Of a stretch of DNA of 64,000 bases, positions 61,512 to 64,000 are shown piece by piece; position 1 is the first letter of the stretch, and each line of letters begins with the position of its first letter. Source of the stretch: Micavibrio sp. UBA2638 (GTDB lineage: Bacteria > Pseudomonadota > Alphaproteobacteria > Micavibrionales > Micavibrionaceae); contig DENS01000002.1 of assembly GCA_002359735.1 (NCBI GenBank), forward strand, positions 187,503 through 251,502. The letters run 5' to 3'. A model generated the notes under the pieces. It searched no databases. It saw nothing but the letters and a program-made list of their open reading frames with translations, and was not told where the DNA came from. A program made the translations under genes and the position numbers.

Positions 61512-61537
61512 AGCCTGTGGGCAGGTCTATGGATAAG
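61491..61537 (+). repeat. Imperfect tandem duplication over the aldo/keto reductase stop
   Basis: CTGTGGGCAG occurs at 61492-61501 and again at 61515-61524, with similar following bases (ATCTGGGTAAAGC and GTCTATGGATAAGC). This gives a 23-nt period. The first copy holds the stop codon, so the duplication may have moved or fixed the gene end. Confidence 0.7.
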
Positions 61538-61564
61538 CCCCGCGAACCAGAAGCCCGGGGCTTA
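61534..61564. terminator. Hairpin between convergent aldo/keto reductase and CNNM genes
   Basis: TAAGCCCCG (61534-61542) pairs with CGGGGCTTA (61556-61564) over a 13-nt loop. It has no T run on either strand. It overlaps the CNNM stop and could act as a weak two-way terminator. Confidence 0.45.
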
Positions 61565-62839
61565 CCCCTCCGCCATTTTATTCGGCGGGATAATGCGTAT
61601 CTGGGTAATCTGGTTTTTCTGGCGCTTTATGATATCAAAGCGGAAATCATGGTAATTGAAAGATTGGCCAATTTCGGGAATCATCTGCGCCTCATGCAGA
61701 ATGAGCCCCGCAATGGTAGAATATTCCTCATCAGGCAGCCCCCATTCATATTCACGGTTCAAATCACGAATGGTCACCGATCCATCCACCATATAGCGAT
61801 TACCGGGAAGAACGCGAACGCCTTGAATGGTTTCATCATGTTCATCATCAATTTCGCCGACAATTTCTTCAAGAATGTCTTCCAATGTGACAATGCCCAT
61901 CAGGCTGCCATATTCGTCAACGACAACGGCAAAATGCTCCTTGCGCTCGCGGAAAGCCTGAAGCTGTTCACTCAGCGCGGTAGTTTCGGGAATGAACCAG
62001 GGTTCCATGCGAATGCTGTGTAAATCAATCTTATCAACCTGACCTTCACAACGGCGCAATTCTTTGAGCAGGAGCTTGGCATGCAACACGCCGACAATAT
62101 TGTCCTGATTGTCCTGCCAGAGCGGAAGACGGGTAAACGGACTATCCAGAACCTGTTCAACAATCGTATCGACCGGGTCATCGATATTCAACATGGTGAC
62201 ATTCTTACGGTGCACCATAATGTCCTCAACATCGACCTCGGCCAAATCAAGGATAGAACGCAGCATCGCGCGTTGTTCATTGGTTTCCTGTTCCGGGCCG
62301 CCATGCATCTCTATGGCACCGCGCAATAGCTCAAGATGCGAACCGGCGCCAACTTTCGAGATATCGACCCCGAACAGCTTCAGCACCTGACGAACAACCC
62401 AGGTCACCATCTCGGTGATCGGGGCGAAAATAACAATGATTAAACTTACCAGAGGCGCGATACGCATCGACATCGTATCGGCATGGTGAAAGGCATAGGT
62501 TTTTGGCAGAACTTCGGCAAACACCAGCACCATCAAGGTCATGACAATCGTGGCATAAAAAACGCCGGCTTCCCCGAACATCTTGATCAGGACACTGGTG
62601 GCCAGTGCAGAGGCCAAAATATTCACCAGATTATTCCCAAGCAAAAGCGCGCCAATCATGCGGTCTTTATGATCACGAATTCGGTTTACCAGACCCGCTC
62701 GGGCATTGCCTTCCTTTTCCAGCGAATGCAAACGAACCCGCGAAGCCGCCGTTAATGCGGTTTCTGAGCCGGAAAAAAAGCCCGACATAATAAGTAAAAC
62801 TAAAATTGCCCCTATTGGGATGAGAAGGCTGATTTCCAT
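61562..62839 (-). CDS. CNNM/CorC (HlyC) family membrane protein with CBS domains
   Basis: The 425-residue protein has a DUF21/CNNM domain with about four hydrophobic segments (5-25, 60-85, 92-110 and 125-150). Two CBS domains follow (about 200-330, with VEDIMVHRKNVTML and EEIVGEIDDEHDE), then a CorC/HlyC C-terminal domain (350-420). The family handles Mg2+/Co2+ transport or sensing. It starts 28 nt inside the end of aroB, with AGGATAA before the ATG. aroB followed by this gene is the usual alphaproteobacterial order. Confidence 0.92.
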   Translation of the reverse strand: MEISLLIPIGAILVLLIMSGFFSGSETALTAASRVRLHSLEKEGNARAGLVNRIRDHKDRMIGALLLGNNLVNILASALATSVLIKMFGEAGVFYATIVMTLMVLVFAEVLPKTYAFHHADTMSMRIAPLVSLIIVIFAPITEMVTWVVRQVLKLFGVDISKVGAGSHLELLRGAIEMHGGPEQETNEQRAMLRSILDLAEVDVEDIMVHRKNVTMLNIDDPVDTIVEQVLDSPFTRLPLWQDNQDNIVGVLHAKLLLKELRRCEGQVDKIDLHSIRMEPWFIPETTALSEQLQAFRERKEHFAVVVDEYGSLMGIVTLEDILEEIVGEIDDEHDETIQGVRVLPGNRYMVDGSVTIRDLNREYEWGLPDEEYSTIAGLILHEAQMIPEIGQSFNYHDFRFDIIKRQKNQITQIRIIPPNKMAEG

Positions 62840-63987
62840 TTATCCTGCAACATTTCATTTAAAGATTGACCATCACTGCCAAGAGAATCTTTCACCACTT
62901 CGCGCACCAGTTCAACCGGCACATCCGCGCTGACAAAGGCGTCACCGATTCCCTTGACCAGTATAAAATTCAAACGGCCGTTTTTCACCTTTTTATCATT
63001 GCCCATCAGGTCTACGATCTGATCAGGGCTTTGCGTCAAATTCGGCGCGATGAAAGCCGCCCGTGTTGGCAAACCAACCAGCGCCAGATGTTCTTCCACC
63101 CGTTCCAAATCCTCGGCGCGGCACAAACCAAGACGCACAGACAAATCAAAGGCCATAACCATACCGATGGAAACCGCCTCACCATGCAAAAGACGCCCAT
63201 CATAGCCGGCAGCGGCCTCTAGAGCATGGCCAAACGTATGGCCCAAATTTAACAGCGCGCGCCGCCCTTTTTCTTTTTCATCGGCGATAACCACATCGGC
63301 TTTGGCGCGAACACTGGTTTCAATGGCATAGGAAACCGCCTCGGCGTCCAAAGCGCATACATCGCGCCCATGATCTTCCAGCCATTCAAAAAAGTTTAAA
63401 TCCTCAATAAGGCCGTATTTCACCACCTCGGCATATCCGGCCAGCAATTCCCGCCGTGGCAATGTTTTCAGTGTTTCAATATCAGCAACCACAACATCGG
63501 GTTGATAAAAGGCACCAACCAAATTCTTGCCATAGGATGTATTGATACCGGTTTTGCCGCCCACCGAACTATCGACCTGCGCAAGGAGCGTGGTTGGAAC
63601 CTGCACAAACCGAACGCCGCGCAGGATTGAGGCCGCCGCAAACCCTGTTAAATCACCGATTACGCCGCCACCAACAGCAACGACAACGGCATCACGGGAA
63701 ATTTTACGATCCAGCATCCATTCGCAAACATGTTGATACATTTCAAAAGACTTGGTCTTTTCACCCGGGGGTAACATCAAAACATCGCAAAATGCGGCTT
63801 TCTGCGCTAATAAGGCGTCCTTTACCTGCTGCGCATAATCCATCACATTTTCATCTGTTACGATAAAAAACTGACCGCCCGCAACCTCCTGCGGGATCAT
63901 ATCGGCAATACGGTATAAAAGCGTCTCCCCGATATAAATATCGTATTCAATTCCGCCCAAATCGATTGTTACTATTTTGCTTGCCAT
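62812..63987 (-). CDS. aroB: 3-dehydroquinate synthase
   Basis: The 391-residue protein has the NAD/metal enzyme motifs GGGVIGDLTGFAAASILRGV, VPTTLLAQVDSSVGGKTGIN, the metal ligand region with RELLAGYAEVVKYGLI, and LLNLGHTFGHALEA with HGEAVSIGMVMAF. It makes 3-dehydroquinate from DAHP in the shikimate pathway. The ATG at 63987 is complete and lies 13 nt from the window edge; aroK is the usual next gene upstream. Its C-terminal tail (about the last 20 residues) is longer than in many homologues and overlaps the CNNM start by 28 nt. Confidence 0.97.
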   Translation of the reverse strand: MASKIVTIDLGGIEYDIYIGETLLYRIADMIPQEVAGGQFFIVTDENVMDYAQQVKDALLAQKAAFCDVLMLPPGEKTKSFEMYQHVCEWMLDRKISRDAVVVAVGGGVIGDLTGFAAASILRGVRFVQVPTTLLAQVDSSVGGKTGINTSYGKNLVGAFYQPDVVVADIETLKTLPRRELLAGYAEVVKYGLIEDLNFFEWLEDHGRDVCALDAEAVSYAIETSVRAKADVVIADEKEKGRRALLNLGHTFGHALEAAAGYDGRLLHGEAVSIGMVMAFDLSVRLGLCRAEDLERVEEHLALVGLPTRAAFIAPNLTQSPDQIVDLMGNDKKVKNGRLNFILVKGIGDAFVSADVPVELVREVVKDSLGSDGQSLNEMLQDKWKSAFSSQ

Positions 63988-64000
63988 AGTCGCTATTCGG

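Noticed and set aside
1..64000. CRISPR arrays, prophage, transposons, rRNA genes or a replication origin
   Set aside because: No spaced direct repeats, integrase, transposase, phage structural genes, rRNA or DnaA-box cluster were seen on either strand.

Overview
The window reads as a stretch of chromosomal core genome from an alphaproteobacterium with a roughly balanced, slightly AT-leaning base composition. Pointers to Alphaproteobacteria are the DUF1491, DUF4167, HIG1, TIGR02302/DUF4175 and DUF2125-like families, a Fur protein without the CxxC zinc site, an MJ0042 zinc-ribbon gene beside ftsEX, a tyrA-linked DUF2125 domain, and the aroB-CNNM/CorC pair. A Micavibrio- or Rhodospirillales-like organism is possible, but I cannot place it more finely. 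I see no phage, insertion sequence, CRISPR array, plasmid or rRNA gene. One tRNA-Ser(GCU) is present.

Layout. Positions 1-3.9 kb (minus strand) hold a SUF iron-sulfur operon: an Rrf2 regulator, sufB, sufC and sufD, the last cut by the window edge. A 27-codon micro-ORF exactly fills the sufB-sufC gap. A short plus-strand unit (about 3.96-4.21 kb) carries a promoter, a frameshifted small ORF and a strong terminator. From 4.2 to 12.3 kb (minus) come prfC, DUF1491, a small Cys protein, fur, a PAS histidine kinase, a degenerate GGDEF protein, an atypical tgt, rpmB and a CobD/CbiB-like membrane protein. From 12.4 to 15.8 kb (plus) lie an intracellular PHA depolymerase, a patatin and a YgjP-like metallopeptidase. 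ruvX faces gatC, and 16.4-21.5 kb is a gatC/gatA/gatB cluster interrupted by a membrane protein, a duplicated-cysteine exported protein and an EamA transporter. From 21.6 to 25.2 kb there are small unknown genes, an MFS transporter, DUF4177 and a TerD-domain protein, followed by tRNA-Ser.

From 25.5 to 28.7 kb lie an M17 aminopeptidase, an NlpC/P60 endopeptidase and a lipoprotein. From 28.8 to 36.4 kb (minus) come clpB with a candidate heat-shock promoter, DUF4167, prmC-prfA, a RodZ-like protein and lysC. From 36.5 to 42.5 kb come ubiG, a HIG1 protein, etfBA, a lipoprotein, a two-lobed pentapeptide protein, an LptM-like lipoprotein and lysA. A DUF4175 gene (42.5-45.5 kb) overlaps tail-to-tail by 137 nt with an MJ0042 zinc-ribbon gene. 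Next is an operon of an exported helical-repeat protein, ftsE, ftsX, ydcF and a PlsC-DUF2125-like fusion. From 50.9 to 55.5 kb are tyrA and metA (divergent), a methyltransferase, a MutT-type Nudix gene and a PpiC-type foldase. secA, an alpha/beta hydrolase, an FAD oxidoreductase and an aldo/keto reductase follow, and the window ends with a CNNM/CorC protein and aroB.

Functional threads. The content is housekeeping: Fe-S assembly and iron regulation; translation (RF1 and its methylase, RF3, GatCAB, Tgt, L28); protein export and quality control (SecA, PpiC, ClpB); cell division and envelope (FtsEX, RodZ-like, NlpC/P60, PlsC); amino-acid synthesis (lysC, lysA, metA, tyrA, aroB); and electron transfer (EtfAB, UbiG, HIG1). 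No obvious new multi-gene defence or biosynthetic system is visible. The most unusual signals are the sufB-sufC micro-ORF, the Tgt with a lost zinc site and a changed specificity loop, the duplicated C-x16-C-x-C protein inside the gat cluster, the antisense-overlapping gene tails with a local codon shift, and the PlsC fusion.
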